Below, one piece after another: positions 22,663 to 35,800 of a stretch of DNA of 64,000 nt (the stretch's first letter is position 1; each line of letters opens with the position of its first letter). The notes under the pieces were generated by a model. That model worked only from the letters and a program-made list of their open reading frames with translations, had not been told where the DNA came from and searched no databases. This DNA comes from Anastatus disparis. Its lineage: Eukaryota > Arthropoda > Insecta > Hymenoptera > Eupelmidae. The stretch covers positions 620,001 through 684,000 of the forward strand of contig JAFFSR010000018.1 of the NCBI GenBank assembly GCA_017163975.1. The letters run 5' to 3'. Both the position numbers and the translations under genes were made by a program.

Positions 22663-23114
22663 TGGCAGATGGTATTGTGATGTTCAAGGGTTTTGTGACT
22701 AATTTTCCAAGTGAAAACTAATCTCTGAAGGCGTGACTACGAAGGTAGTTAGTGACGCCGGGAAGCTACATATGTTTCCAACGCCGTGTTAAAAAATTCT
22801 TCGGTAGCCGTTAGCATATTCTAAATAACCACTTCTTTTGAAAGGGTAAAATTAAGAAAACTCTAGTAATTCGTGGAGGACAAAGAAAAAGCATAAGTAC
22901 AAGTGAATTCTTCTTGCTAGAAAATCCCAAATACTTGTACTGTCGAGATTCTGACCAACTTGGCGAACCTCGGCCGATAGGTAGGAATATATGTATGATT
23001 GAAATAAAATTAATAAATGAAATAATTAGAATAAATAAAAAAAATTTTTTTAACAAAACTATTTAAATTAAAATAAAATAAAAAAAGCAATAAGATAATT
23101 CGAACGTGATTGAC
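22663..23114. other. Unassigned interval
   Basis: Contains an inverted GGCGTGACTACGAAG / GTAGTTAGTGACGCC pair at 22729-22761. Otherwise AT-rich without recognised features. Confidence 0.4.
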
Positions 23115-23117
23115 TAA

Positions 23118-23779
23118 CTAGGAGAGTGTCACACCTCCGGATCACGGATTTTGCTCAAACTTCGGGATAAGTTTTCAGATGATAAAATATGGAAAAAGCT
23201 ATAGTTGTAGTCACAAATACTTAATATTTCCCTAGTTACAGGCGATTAAAGAAAATCACTAAAAAAGCTACTAGATTTTTAAACGCATATAGTTCTTTAG
23301 CATTGATAGCTAGAAGCTTGAAACTTTTTTAAATTAAAGCTGAGCTCAAATCCTTTCGAAACAGTGGTTACAGCATATTAAAATATTATTTTTTTCCAAA
23401 ATTAGAGCATAATAAGAATTGGACCTGAATTTTCTTTTTAAAACATTAATTAATAATAAAAGCTGAAATTAGGTCCGATCTTTATTACGCTCTAACTTTG
23501 GGAAAAAATAATATTTTGATATGCTGTAACTACTGTTTTGAAAGGATTTGAGCTCAGCTTTAATTTAAAAAAGTTTCAAGCTTCTAGCTATCAATGCTAA
23601 AAAACTATATGCGTTTAAAAATTTAGTAACTTTTTTAGTGATTTTCTTTAATTGCCTGTAACTAGGGGAATATTGAGAGTTTGTGACTATAACTTTAGCT
23701 TTTTCCATATTTCATCATCTGAAAACTTATCCGGAAGTTTGAGTAAAATCCGTGATCCGGAGGTGTGACACTCTCCTAG
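23118..23779. mobile_element. Foldback DNA element, 662 bp, TAA duplication
   Basis: Nearly complete palindrome. Ends CTAGGAGAGTGTCACACC and GGTGTGACACTCTCCTAG are flanked by TAA on both sides (23115-23117, 23780-23782). Arms of about 310 bp mirror around 23440. A 3-bp TAA/TWA duplication is typical of PIF/Harbinger-type elements, but there is no transposase to confirm it. An orphan end is at 11829-11893. Confidence 0.88.
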
Positions 23780-24271
23780 TAAGTTTAAAATAATTAAAAA
23801 CAAGTAACATGAGCTTTCAATTTAAATAGAAAAAAAAATGTTAAAGGGTACCCCGCGTTAAAGGAGGAGCCTGCTTTAGAGGCTTCAAAAAGTCGAAATT
23901 TTTTTTTTTTGCCTAAATCTCTTCCTAAACTACCCAAGAATTAGTATTTAAAATTTCAGAACAAAATTTGGAATATTTTCGGAGATACAGAAGAAATAGT
24001 GAGCAAGCGTCGAGCAGGTATCCGAGCGGCCAGACCGCCCGGAGCGCGCGCGCTCCGCCCCTCGATCTTTTATGTATATTATAATGGTAAGGGACTAATG
24101 GTCTTTAGAAACAGTTTAACTGTCCATAAAAGGTCTCTATGAAGTTATGGTAAAGGCAAAACTATTATTGTAACGGTATATATGAGCTGGCAACGTCGGC
24201 TCGGACCGAGCTACATTTTGCTTTATGGTTCAGTTTTAATTTGTCTCTCAGTACGTGAGCATCTCAAAAAT

Positions 24272-25580
24272 ATGGAGACCTATCCGAAAACGAGCAAATC
24301 TGCGAGTGAGCGTAGTGGAAGGCCATGGAAGCGCGAATTCCACGGCAATCAATTTTTGAATGTTTCTTCATCGAATGATGGAGAAGCTAATACCAGCCGC
24401 AGTGAGCAGAAATTGGCATCGGTGACTACGGACGGCGTTATAGTTTATCCGTCTCATTGTTACCGCATAATCGAGTTTGTGTCTGTGTTTTTAGCAATTT
24501 CGGAGTTAGTTATTTACAATTTGTGTAAACAAAGAATAACGTTCGCCGAAAGCAACCATCGGGGTTTAGGATTTAAAATTATTTTGTCGTGTCGCTGCGG
24601 TAAACGAGAAATCCAATCCGGACCGTTGATTCACACCAGCTACAAAATCAACAGAAGAATTGTGTTCGTCATGAGGCTTTTGGATGTCGCACGAGAAGGT
24701 AAAAACATTTTTTGTGGTCTTCTGGATTTATCTTAAGGCATAGGCTTAGCAAAATCGACGTATGACAAAATCGTGGAACATCTGTATACAGCATCGAAAA
24801 CGATGTTTGAAAGTGCATACAAAAGTGCTGTCGAAGAGGAAAAACAACTAAATGTGCAAAATGAAAGACCAGATGACCATTTGAAAGTTTCGGGCGATCG
24901 ATCGTGGAAGAAACGTGGATTCACTTCTCTGTACAGTGTTACTACACTTATTGGCTACTACAGTGGTAAAAGATTGATCTCGATGTTAAAAGCGGATATT
25001 GTCATACCTGTACTCTCAGGAAAAATACGTTGAACGATAATGAGTATGAAGAATGGTATGAAACTCATAAAGAAAGTTGTTCTTCGAATCATGTAGGCTC
25101 CGCCGAAAAGATGGAAGTTGATTCAATCACCGAAATGCTCTCAAGATCCATCGAGAAATTTGGAGTAATGTATAGCAATAACGATTTATTAACAAGGTGC
25201 TTGGGTGGGCACACGCAGAATGCGTGTCATTTAACAAGTCATTTAATTCAACCGTATGGCGCATGACGCTCAAACACCTTCATTCGGGGACTAAAATAGT
25301 TGAGATTGCTGCTTTTATCGCTGGAGGAATGTTTGATAAAGGCTACAGTGCAATATTAAAGACTATGCACTTATTAGACTTCAAAATTGGGCTCTAGTGC
25401 AAAAATTTTTACGATAAAGCGAACAAGGAGCGCATCAGGCGTCAAAACAGGAGCGCCTCATTGGCGACCAAAGAGGCTAGAACAGCCCGTCGAATGAAGT
25501 AATCGGCCGAAAACCAATTTTTTGAAGAGTCTAAAGGGCAGTTATATGGAGCAGGAATCGCTGATTATCATATTAATAGG
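24272..25580 (+). pseudogene. Mutator-like DDE transposase, broken
   Basis: Likely start at 24272 (METYPKTSKSASERSGRP). One frame runs to a stop at 24734-24736, which splits LLDLS from GIGLAKSTYDKIVEHLY. It continues in the same frame through DRSWKKRGFTSLYSV, where the catalytic Asp motif GD(G/R)SWxKRG sits. A frameshift near 24975-24985 moves to DLDVKSGYCHTCTLRKNTLN and EWYETHKESC. Around 25180 the segment that should carry the second catalytic GDGDSK-type motif is missing. A third frame then gives TKIVEIAAFIAGGMFDKGYS and ASLATKEARTARRMK, ending at GADYHINR-like residues with a GGTAAG donor. At least one stop, two frame changes and one deletion: inactive. Confidence 0.85.
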
Positions 25581-25882
25581 GTAAGTTCAAGTAATTTACG
25601 ATTTTTTGTGAACGAAAACTTTGACACGCGATTTCTCGGATTTCCATTTTGATGATTACTTCAGTAAACGTCCTATCGAAACGAGTCAAAATGCATTGTA
25701 TTCGGGATTAAATTCTCTTCTAGGTGAACCTAAAATACCTTAAGAAAGTTAACATTAACCCGGTTTTTAAACGATCTAAAGTGAATTTTTTTTTAATGCA
25801 TTTTTTTTTAATTTTCGAAAAATTGTTAAATTATTTACTTTTGGTTGAATTTTCTTGGTTCACCTAGGAATTACACTATTTA

Positions 25883-27152
25883 GTCTAGGCGCCCAGAGAG
25901 TTTCGTATGAAGTTAGAGGTCCCACCAAGCAAGTAGGTGATTTATATGTATTTTGAGCCGCTGAATCCGAATTCGCAACTTGCTTTTTGCGCAAGTAGTC
26001 GAGTAATTTGATATCGCAAATTTAAGCTGTAGCGCCAACTCCTTGCAATACGACATATGTGTGCAATATGGCGATCGCTTTCCTTATTAAAAATTCTTTT
26101 ATTATGAGTTAAGTAATTTCATGCTTTTGTAATAAAATTAATTTTAACTCTGTATTAGGAAATTAAATAAAAATTTAATAAAAAAGGATTCAGCTAAAAA
26201 TGGATGACTCCAATAAATCGGAAAGTTAAAATAAATTTTTTGAATAAAGTAGATTGTTGTTCTTTTTGCAATTGCAAAAAAAAAAAAATAAATGTAAAAA
26301 TACTCCATAAGTTGAGTAAATTGTTTACTATCATAGTAGAAAAATCAATGATCATTTAAAACCCTAAATCTACTTCATCCAAATGTATTATACATCAATA
26401 ATATGATGACAAAGTGTATAAAATAGAGTCAGAAGTAATTTTATTAGAAAAGAATGAGATTACCGACCTTATAATAAAAGAATTTTTAATAAGGAAAGCG
26501 ATCGCTGTATTGCACACATATGTCGTATTGCAAGGAGTTAACGCTACAGTTTAAATTTGAGATATCTCAGGTTCTACTTGCTCAAATTTAAAAAACCGGA
26601 CAGATTCTTAAACAAGATGAAATTTTCTATCATTCTATATAAAAAATATAGGAATATTTTGTTCGCTAACCTATATTATTTCGTTATAAACAAACAAAAT
26701 TCTAAAAAATTGAAAATTTTTTCCGCTTCAAATCATTCTAGCTTATTTACCAACATTTGAAAGTAATATATAACAATTTATCATTAAAGCTGAGACTCTG
26801 ACTTTTGGCAAACACATATTAAACTTCAAAAAATATTAATTAATAGTCGAGTTATAAGGTTTTTCACCTGGGCGTTCCGCACATGCGCTACGTCATACAT
26901 ATCGACATACAACAATAACGATTTTTTTTGTTTTTTTATTAAAGAACAAATTTTTGCAGAGAAAATTACTGCATCTATTGTAGTTTATAAGCTATAGCCA
27001 TTTAAACAATTAATTTGTTTATAACAAATTACTCGACCACTTGCGCAAAAATCAAGCTGCTAATTCGGATTGAGCGGCTCAAAATACATATAAATCACCT
27101 ACTTGCTTGGTGGGACCTCTAACTTCATACGAAACCCTCTGGGCGCCTAGAC
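25883..27152. mobile_element. Nested foldback element with TA duplication
   Basis: Ends GTCTAGGCGCCCAGAGAG and CTCTGGGCGCCTAGAC sit between TA dinucleotides. The arms share GTATGAAGTTAGAGGTCCCA, AGCAAGTAGGTGATTTATAT and GGAAAGCGATCGC blocks. The right arm is interrupted between about 26545 and 27020 by unrelated AT-rich sequence. It lies downstream of the transposase exon inside the 23858-27433 transposon. Confidence 0.8.
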
Positions 27153-27433
27153 TAATTGAAAATTAAAAATTTCTTTTGGTTTTTCGTTTCAAATAAAAAT
27201 TGCGACCTGCATCTTGCCCGCCACACAGAAAGTGCACAGTCGAAGCGCCTCCGTAAATTTCTTGAAACATGAAGAATATCTTATGTATGATAATAAAAAA
27301 ATTTGAGAAGATTCTTCAAATATATAAGAATAAACCCTAAAAGTTTCATTTTAATCAGACATTTCTTCCCTTTCCAATAAAATCTTCGAAAGTATCGATT
27401 TTTTGAAGCCTCTAAAGCAGGCTCCCCCCTTAA

Positions 27434-28259
27434 GATAATCAAAATTGCGCTGTTCCTGAAAGTTTTGTTCGACCTGGTAACTTTGTTTTAGATCAAAAAT
27501 AAATAGTTTTTGTCATATTTGCAGACCGCGACCCCTCTTCCCCTGTCCACAGCATGAAAAAAATGACTTTTTCACTATTTTTTTTTTCTCCGAATCTAGT
27601 CGGTAAAAAAACCCCAAGAAATTCGTGCTTATAGTTTAAATGTTTACAGATCTTGTAGAATTTTTCCATAAAGATTTGATGATGCTATATAACCTAAGAG
27701 GATGGAAAAAAAATGTAAACCCTTCTGATTTTCACGGGAAATGCGTTACCGGGACAGTTCTTGCAAAAAACTTGTATTTTGTTTAAAAGTACTTGCCTAA
27801 ATTTTTTCAAATATTTTCTGGAGGTGCGCCTTAGTTGAAAATGCAAAAAACTCACTTTTTGGACAATTTTACCTCATTTGCAGACTTTGTATTATTATTT
27901 ATATTATGAAATTGTATTTTAGAACTTTATTTATGGATTTAATTATGCAATCAAGTCAAAAAAATAAGATTTACAAATATTCGCATCATATGTTTGCACG
28001 AATCCACATTTTAGATTAGGTATTTAAATACTTCTTTCATGATTTTGTTGATATTCCACTACTTTATATGTGATAAAATCTATTAAATATTATATTACTT
28101 TAATAAAACAAAATGTTTTGATAAATAAGTCATTTTACAGGTAAAAAAATTATCTAATGTAGGTTAGGATATATTTATCAATGTCGAATTAATTTTGTAG
28201 TCATTTATAAGGTAAGTTAGTAAAAAAAAATTATTGAAAAAAAAACTGAAAGAATCTGT
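27434..28259. other. Unassigned AT-rich interval
   Basis: No recognisable gene or repeat between the two transposons; a GC-richer stretch at 27520-27560 matches nothing here. Confidence 0.45.
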
Positions 28260-28808
28260 ATATGGCTGATTCCATTTCAAATCGAACAGTCAGTATACAC
28301 TCAAGTCACCAATTACTGCGCTAATGGAGTATGTTATTCTACCCTAAAAATAAGGGCATACGTATTTTTTTATTTTGCTGAAATATCAAAATTGCATCAG
28401 ATATGCACTTTTGAAAATTGCATACAAAAACTAAATGTTAAAACTGAAAATGTTGAGAATAACTTTAGAGGGCTATCGTTTTACCAATTTTCAATGAATT
28501 TTGGTAAACCTTATTTTGTTTTATTATGTTTTGAGCCCTCTTTAATTCAGTGCAAGAAATTTCAAAAAAGACTAAAAAATGACTAAGATATGTGCATTTT
28601 ACCAAAAAATGCACTTTTTATGCATATGCATTTTTCTCGAAAAACCCATTTTTTTTTTGCGGAAATTTTTTGTGCTCATAGAGGACCAAATTACGTATCT
28701 AATGGTACTTGGTTGATCCCGTACTTATTTGTTTGAAGCAAGAAAAAAAATCACAAATTTTATTGGTGAAAAATTTTTGTATATACGTTCGGAAATTTTA
28801 AGCAATGT

Positions 28809-29152
28809 AGATTTAAACACTATCCTTCTTTTAGCATTTCCCAGGAACAACGACGTGAACGTAGAAGGTTTCTGTTCCCTTCGGGGTGCTTTTTTAAAGT
28901 GAGTTCCCCTTGCCTCTCACTGTTGGGATGCGTCAAAAATATAATTATAAATAATTACTTTTTTTTATTTTTGCACTTATTAGTTTTAGTTCTAAGTGTA
29001 GCCTTACGACGTTTGACTTTTTTTTTCTTGTCTTTCACTTTAGTCAGTGCATGTATAGCTGTTCTGCCAACCAATATATGCGATTTCAATTCCCCAAGTT
29101 GTTTTAACCACATATGACTTTTTTGAATCCCATTATATTTAGGAACTGTACT
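28809..29152. other. 3' region of the transposase gene
   Basis: Between the left terminal repeat and the transposase stop. Contains a lysine-rich antisense frame of no interest and AT-rich sequence. Confidence 0.4.
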
Positions 29153-30117
29153 TCATTCAATATTTTTTTCTTTTCTAAATTTTTCAATCTCATTTATTGG
29201 TAATAATATGATTTTGATTGCACTGGTGTACTTTTGAACCCAATTTATAAAATCGTCAGCATTTTGTATTGATTCTTTATGAACTCTTTTTAAGTTATGT
29301 GAAGTAGCATAATGCTTAAGAAGCCCACCTATTCCATCAACGGCTCCTTTCCCATGACCAGTCGCAGAAAATAACCATTTCATTTGATAAGAAAAATGTT
29401 TGAATTTATGTAGCTGAAAACGATTTTTAAATTGGCTTGCAGCTCCATCTGATATAATAGTGACTTTAGTAACTAAATCATTTTTCATAAGATCGATAAT
29501 TTTATTTATTGCTAATAGCGCATATGCAGTATCATGCTTTTTGTCGTCACTAACGATCGCAAAGCTCTGCGTTATCTCTCCTTGGTAACAGACTGCAGTA
29601 AAAATAAAAATTTGGTTATTTACCCAATGATTTCCCTGAACCGCTTTATTATTTATTACAGACCAATTTTCTGCAAAATCAACGTGGATAATTAACTTAG
29701 TACGATCAGCTTCACCTTCTTCTTTTTCTTTTTTTATAGCTTCACGTTGAATATTTTTTATGTATACGTGAGTACTTGCTTTTAGTGCGCAGATGGAAAA
29801 TTTTTCTTCAAAAACTGATAAGCTTACTGTTTGTTTGATAAGATTACCATTATCCCACAAAGCAAACGTAATTTCATCTTCACAATTTTCTTTCAATTTT
29901 AACAATTTTAATGTGATACCCTCACTACCGGGGCAATAATTGCATTCTTGCAAGAAACACGAATCAGATGGTTCAGAACACAACATTGCGTTAGTTATTT
30001 CTGAACGAATTAAATCTAATTCAGAATTATTATCGCCTCTAAAACGAATTAAACTTGTAAGAAACAGTTCAAAATTTTCGCAATGTACACAAAGACAAGT
30101 TTCCTTCACAGGGCTTG
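29153..30117 (-). pseudogene. DDE-type transposase, C-terminal part
   Basis: An open frame of 318 residues from 30109. It begins with the zinc-binding-like CLCVHCENFELFLTSL and has a CNYCPGSEG cysteine cluster. It then carries the catalytic-looking blocks IIHVDFAENWSVI (Asp about residue 144), TIISDGAASQFKNRF (Asp about 221) and FSATGHGKGAVDGIGG (Asp about 258). This VDFAEN / SDGxxSQFK / HGKGxxDGIGG set is found in a broad family of insect and cnidarian transposon proteins whose superfamily name I cannot assign with confidence. This part has no internal stop. Its N-terminal continuation is at 30901-30977 and 38196-39086. Confidence 0.8.
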
Positions 30118-30510
30118 TTAAGAGCAGGCCGGATTCGCTGTCCTTGTCTAATTGGCATTTTTGTTATTTACTCAAGTATTAATCGGTGTATCTGCAAATT
30201 GAAGGTTAAGCGCAATAGATATTATTATTTGAAATATTTATGCACAAGAAAAAAAAAATCTATCGCTTTGTTTTTGAGAAAAGTAAGGAACGCGAAAATA
30301 TTATAAACATAATCTTTTACTTCGGCGTTCCTTACTTTTCTCAAAAACAAATCGGTAGATTTTTTTTTTCTTGTGCATAGATATTCATAATAATAATATC
30401 TATTGCGATCAACCTTTATTTTGAAGATACACCGATCAATACTTGAGTAAATAACAAACAACTCAATTGTTACTCGGTCGGTATCAGGTTCTACTCCGGC
30501 CTGCCGTTAA
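30118..30510 (+). mobile_element. Hairpin MITE, family C (393 bp)
   Basis: TTAA at 30118 and 30507; inserted in the transposase coding sequence at a TTAA. The right TTAA doubles as the left TTAA of the next copy. Confidence 0.95.
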
Positions 30511-30900
30511 GAGCAGGCCGGATTCGCTGTCCTTGTCTAATTGGCATTTTTGTTATTTACTCAAGTTTTAATCGGCGTACATTCAAATTAATGGTCGAGC
30601 GCAATAGATATTATTATTATGAACATCTATGCACAAGAAAAAAAATATCTACCGGTTTGTTTTTGAGAAAAGTAAGTAACGCGAAAATATTATAAACATA
30701 AACTTTTACTCTGGCGTTACTTACTTTTCTCAAAAACAAACCGGTAGATATTTTTTTTTCTTGTGCATAGATGTTCATAATAATAATATCTATTGCGCTC
30801 GACCTTTAATTTGAAGATACACCGATTAAAACTTGAGTAAATAACAAACAACTCAATTGTTACTCGGTCGGTATTAGGTTCTACTCCGGCCTACCGTTAA
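30507..30900 (+). mobile_element. Hairpin MITE, family C (394 bp), tandem with the previous copy
   Basis: TTAA at 30507 and 30897. Same orientation as its neighbour but differing at many positions (for example GGTAGATATTTTTTTTTC in the right arm), so it is not a simple recent duplication. Confidence 0.95.
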
Positions 30901-30977
30901 GACGAAACTTGGTCTTAGACTATAGAATTTCGATTTTCCTATCTGTAAGTTTGGATTTTCTTGTCTTAATTGACTAT
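30901..30977 (-). pseudogene. DDE-type transposase, short middle segment
   Basis: Encodes SQLRQENPNLQIGKSKFYSL then RPSFV on the minus strand. It fits between the N-terminal part ending at 38196 and the C-terminal part starting at 30117. Removing the foldback with one TA copy, and both MITEs with their extra TTAAs, leaves one continuous frame. Confidence 0.75.
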
Positions 30978-30987
30978 ATCGACGTCC

Positions 30988-31340
30988 CGTACGAAAAAAA
31001 GCACGACTCAGGCTTTTACGAAAATAAGCACAGTTCAAAGAGTTTTAACGAAAAGTAGCACCGTTCGTGTTTCCCTTACGAAAAAAAGCACGGTTCACAG
31101 GGTTTGACGAAGATTAGCACGAATGGTGAAAATTTAACGAAAAAAAGCACGGTTCGCTGAGTTTCAACGAAAACTAGCACAGTTCATGGAGCTCCGACGA
31201 AAAAAAGCACGGTTCGCTAAGTTTCAACGAAAAGTAGCACGACTCATGGAGCTCCAACGAAAAAAAGCACGACACATTAGACTCGGACGAAAAGTAACAC
31301 GATTCGCGAAACACTGACGAATACTAGCACAACTCGATAT
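30988..31340 (+). repeat. Left array of about twelve 30-bp units
   Basis: Units start ACGAAAANNAGCACR and continue with a variable 14-16 base segment such as GTTCGCTGAGTTTCA. Two alternating versions (AAAAAAAGCAC and AAAACTAGCAC/AAAAGTAGCAC) hint at a 60-bp dimer. Confidence 0.88.
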
Positions 31341-32863
31341 GCAATATTACAATTTGTACCTTATTAAAAACTTGATTATCTTAACTCTTAACAAATAGTT
31401 AATTAATAAAATATAATGAGAAGGGGTTTATTTTTATTTTTCTTATGAATTGTTTCAATAGTTTCAATATGTTTTAATTAAATTATTTGCTCAGTGGTTT
31501 TCGATTCGTTTGATTAGAAAGTTGCCGCTTTCCGGCCGGAGTGCAAAAAATTCATTTTATACACATGTTAAAGCACAGCAATTTCGAAACTCAGTTGTTT
31601 CATTGTTTTTATATAAATACAATTGCTTACCGAAAATTCAATTACAAATAATTTCCTTAAAAGTTTAAAGCTATAATACGATTCATCACATAAAATAAAA
31701 AAATTGTTGTGATATATTAAATAATATAATATTTTTTAAACCTTCGTTGTTTTAAAAAATTCTTTTTAACAAATAATTTGGTATTTACTAAAAAATATGG
31801 ATGGATTCATTCGTATCATAATTATCAATGCAAAAACATTTATTTCAGGAAGAGCTTTTGGACAAAAATTAAGAAACACGTGTAGTTTTAAAATAACAGA
31901 AAGCGGAAAAAATATTAAAAGTATTTTATTCCAAGTTCATTTATTAAAAAGCAAGGTTTGTAATCTGTGAATTTTATGAGCTATAACTTTGATTATTGTA
32001 TCGAATACATATTAATATTTTTCACAGAATTTTCGTGAATTTTTTGTTGCTAATTTGAACGAAATTTATGTACTTTTCTCTCAGTACTCACTTCTGATGA
32101 GAATTTTATGTTTTTATATTTACCTCAACTCAACTCAAAACTGAATATTGAGAATTTTTTTAAATTAAAAACTAAATTTTGGTACTAATCAGACTTTATA
32201 ATGACCTTTTTTTAGAAACCTAACTGAGGTCATGTATTGCTTTTAAAAATAAAAAACAAGTTTGGCTTATATTTTTTATAAAAAATTTGTCTTGACTCAA
32301 ATCAAGACTGCGTGAGTTTTTATATTAATGATATTTTATTAGATTTTTCGATAAGTTCGATTCGGAAGAAAAGATAAACATGAAAAAAAAATTTTTAAAT
32401 ACAGTCATTTGCTAGATTAGATCAAAGTTATAGCTTATTAAATTCACAGATTACAAAACTTCTTTTTATACCACTCTAACCTCAAAATCAGAACTTCAAT
32501 ATGATTATTCGGCTCTCGTGGTATAAAGTATTAATTGAAACTGGTGTGTAACGTGATTTTTACCTTCCACACCCGTTTCGAAAAGTAAAATGAACTTGGA
32601 ATAAAATACTTTTAATATTTTTTCCGCTTTCTGTTATTTTACAACTAAACGTGTTTTTTAATTTTTGTCCAAAAGCTCTTTCTGAATAAAATGTTTTCGC
32701 ATTGATTACTATGATACGAATGAATTCATCCATATTTTTAAAGAAATACCGAATTATTTCTTAAAAAGTATTTTTTAAAACAACGAAGGTTTAAAAAATA
32801 TAATATTATTTTATATCACAACAATTTTTTTTATTTTATGTGATGAAACGTATTACAGCTTTA

Positions 32864-35800
32864 CCCTGTTGAAAAAAACCATATGGTTTAACCATGTGGT
32901 CATCATGTCCATGTGGTCATTTATGAAAAATTACTTTTGCCTCGCAAATTCAGAGGGCGAAAAGTTCTTTACTTTCGCCAAATTTAATTTCTCTAAAATT
33001 AAGGGGCGAAAAGTACTTTACTCCCAAGAGTCAAATTTCTCTTAAATGAAGGGGGGAGCTGTGTACTTTTCTCCCGCAAATTCAGAGAGCGAAAAGTTCT
33101 TCATTCCCGCCAAATTTAATTTCTTTAAAAATAAACGGGCGTAAAGTACTTTTATTCCGTAAATTAAATTTTTCTTAAATTTAGCGAGAAAAAAAAATTT
33201 TCTTCTCGTAAATAAGAGGGCGAAAAGTTCTTTATTCCCGCGTCATTTAATTTTTCTAAAAATAAGAGGGCGAAAAGTACTTTACTCCTGCAAGTCAAAT
33301 TACTCTGAAATGGAGGGGGTGCTGTGTACTTTTCTCCCGCAAATTCAGAGGGCAAAACGTTCTTTACTCCCGCCACATTTAATTTTTCTAGAAATAAACG
33401 GGCGAAAAGTACGTTACTCCCGCAAGTCAAATTACTTTTAAATGAAGGGGAGCTGTGTACTTTCTTCCCGCAAATTCAGAGGGCGAAAAGTTCTTCACTC
33501 CCGCCAAATTTTATTTCTTTAAAAATAAACGGGCGTAAAGTACTTTTATTCCATAAATTAAATTTTTCTTAAATTTAGCGAGAAAAAAAAATTTTCTTCT
33601 CGTAAACAAGAGGGCAAAAGTTCTTTATTCCCGCCAAATTTTATTTCTTTAAAAATAAGAAGGCGAAAAGTACTTTACTCCCGCAAGTTAAATTACTCTG
33701 AAATGAAGGGGAGCTCTGTACTTTTCTCCAGCAAATTCAGAGGGCAAAAAGTTCTTTACTCCCGCCACATTTAATTTTTCTAGAAATAAGCGGGCGAAAA
33801 GTACACGTTACTCCCGCAAGTCAAATTACTCTTAAATGAAGAGGGAGCTGTGTACTTTTCTCCCGCAAATTCAGAGGGCGAAAAGTTCTTTATTCCCGCC
33901 AAATTTAATTCCTTTAAAAATAAGCGGGCGTAAAGTACTTTACTCCCGCAAGTCGAATTACTCTGAAATGAAGGGGAGCTGTGTACTTTTCTCCCGCAAA
34001 TTCAGAGGGCAAAAAAGTTCTTTACTCCCGCCAAATTTAATTTCTTTAAAAATAAACGGGCGTAAAGTACTTTTATTCCGTAAATTAAATTTTTCTTAAA
34101 TTTAGCGAGAAAAAAAAATTTTCTTCTCGTAAACAAGAGGGCAAAAAGTTCTTTATTCCCGACAAATTTTATTTCTTTAAAAATAAGAAGGCGAAAAGTA
34201 CTTTACTCCCGCAAGTTAAATTACTCTGAAATGAAGGGGGAGCTGTGTACTTTTCTCCCGCAAATTCAGAGGGCAAAAAGTTCTTTACTCCCGCCACATT
34301 TAATTTTTCTAAAAATAAGCGGGCGAAAAGTACGTTACTCCCGCAAGTCAAATTACTTTTAAATAAAGTGGGAGCTGTGTACTTTTTTCCCGCAAATTCA
34401 GAGGGCGAAAAGTTCTTCACTCCGGCCAAATTTAATTTCTTTAAAAATAAACGGGCGTAAAGTACTTTTATTTCGCAAATGAAATTTTTCTTAAATTTAG
34501 CGAGAAGAAAAAATTTTTTTCTCGTAAATAAGAGGGCAAAAAGTTCTTTACTCCCGCCACATTTAATTTTTCTAAAAATAAACGGGCGAAAAGTACGTTA
34601 CTCCCGTAAGTCAAATTTTTCTTAAATGAAGAGGGGCGTACTTTTCTCCCGCTTATTTTTAAAGAAATTAAATTTGGTGTGAGTATAGAACTTTTCGCCC
34701 TCTGAATTTGCGGGTGAAAAGTACACAGCTCCCTCTTCATTTAAGAGTAATTGGACTTGCGGGAGTAAAGTACTTTTCGCCCCCTTAATTTTAGAGGAAT
34801 TAAAATTGGCGAAAGTAAAGAACTTTTCGCCCTCTGAATTTGCAGGAGAAAAATACTTTGCTCTGGCTCAATCTAAGAGAAATTTAATTTGCAAGAGAGA
34901 AGTACTTTTCGCCCGCTAATTTTTAGAAAAATTAAATTTGGCGAGAGTAAAGACCTTTTCGCCCTCTGAATTTGCGGGAGATAAGTACACAGCTCCCCCT
35001 TCATTTCAGAGTAATTTGAATTGCGGGAGTAATTACTTTACGCCCGCTTATTTTTAGAGAAATGAAATTTGGCGGGAGTGAAGAACTTTTCGCCCTCTGA
35101 ATTTGCAGGAGAAAAGTACACAGCTCCCCCTTCATTTCAGAGTAATTTGACTTCCGGGAGTAATTACTTTACGCCCGATTATTTTCGAAGAAATTAAATT
35201 TGGCGGGAGTAAAGAACTTTTCGCCCTCTGAATTTGCGACACGGAGAAAAGTACACAGCTCCCCCTTTATTTAAGACTAATTTGACTTGCGGGAGTAATT
35301 ACTTTACGCCCGCTTATTTTTAGAGAAATGAAATCCAAAAAATGAAAAGTACACAGCTCCCCCTTCATTTCAGAGTAATTTGACTTGCGGGAGTAACGTA
35401 CTTTTTGCCCGTTTATTTTTAAAAAATTAAATGTAGCGGGAGTAAAGAACTTTTTGCCCTCTGAATTTGCGGGTGAAAAGTACACAGCTCCCCCTTCATT
35501 CTAGAGTAATTTGACTTGCGGGAGTAAAGTACTTTTCGCCCTCTTATTTTTAGAGAAATTAAATTTGGCGGGAATAAAGAACTTTTCGCCCTCTGAATTT
35601 GCGGGAGAAAAGTACACAGCTTCCCCTTTATTTAAGAGTAATTTGACTTGCGGGAGTAAAGTACTTTTCGCCCACTTATTTTTAGAGAAATTAAATTTGG
35701 CGGGAGTAAAGAACTTTTCGCCCTCTGAATTTACGAGAGAAAAATACATTCCTCTCGCTTAATCTAGGAGAAATTCAATTTGCGGGAGAAAAGTACTTTT

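Larger units (their letters stand above)
23858..27433 (+). mobile_element. TTAA-flanked DNA transposon with Mutator-type transposase
   Basis: TTAA at 23858-23861 and 27430-27433 borders inverted ends reading (A/G)GG(A/G)GGAGCCTGC then TTTAGAGGCTTCAAAAA, mirrored at 27400-27429. Inside are a broken transposase (24272-25580), a nested foldback (25883-27152), and a short GC-rich patch at 24000-24060. The TTAA target and RGG-type ends resemble Kolobok-class elements, whereas the protein matches the insect Mutator-like transposase family; I leave the superfamily open. Confidence 0.82.

Noticed and set aside
24733..24924. Minus-strand ORF over the Mutator-type transposase
   Set aside because: Antisense shadow; the plus strand carries the transposase motifs.
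28392..28586. ORF MHQICTFENCIQKLNVKTEN, also at 39655-40029
   Set aside because: Present in both because it lies in the long terminal inverted repeats of one transposon; no homology and no reason to call a gene.
30988..31340. Regular 30-bp units resembling a CRISPR array
   Set aside because: Eukaryotic context, units directly abutting with graded variation, mirrored at the other end of a foldback and no cas genes.
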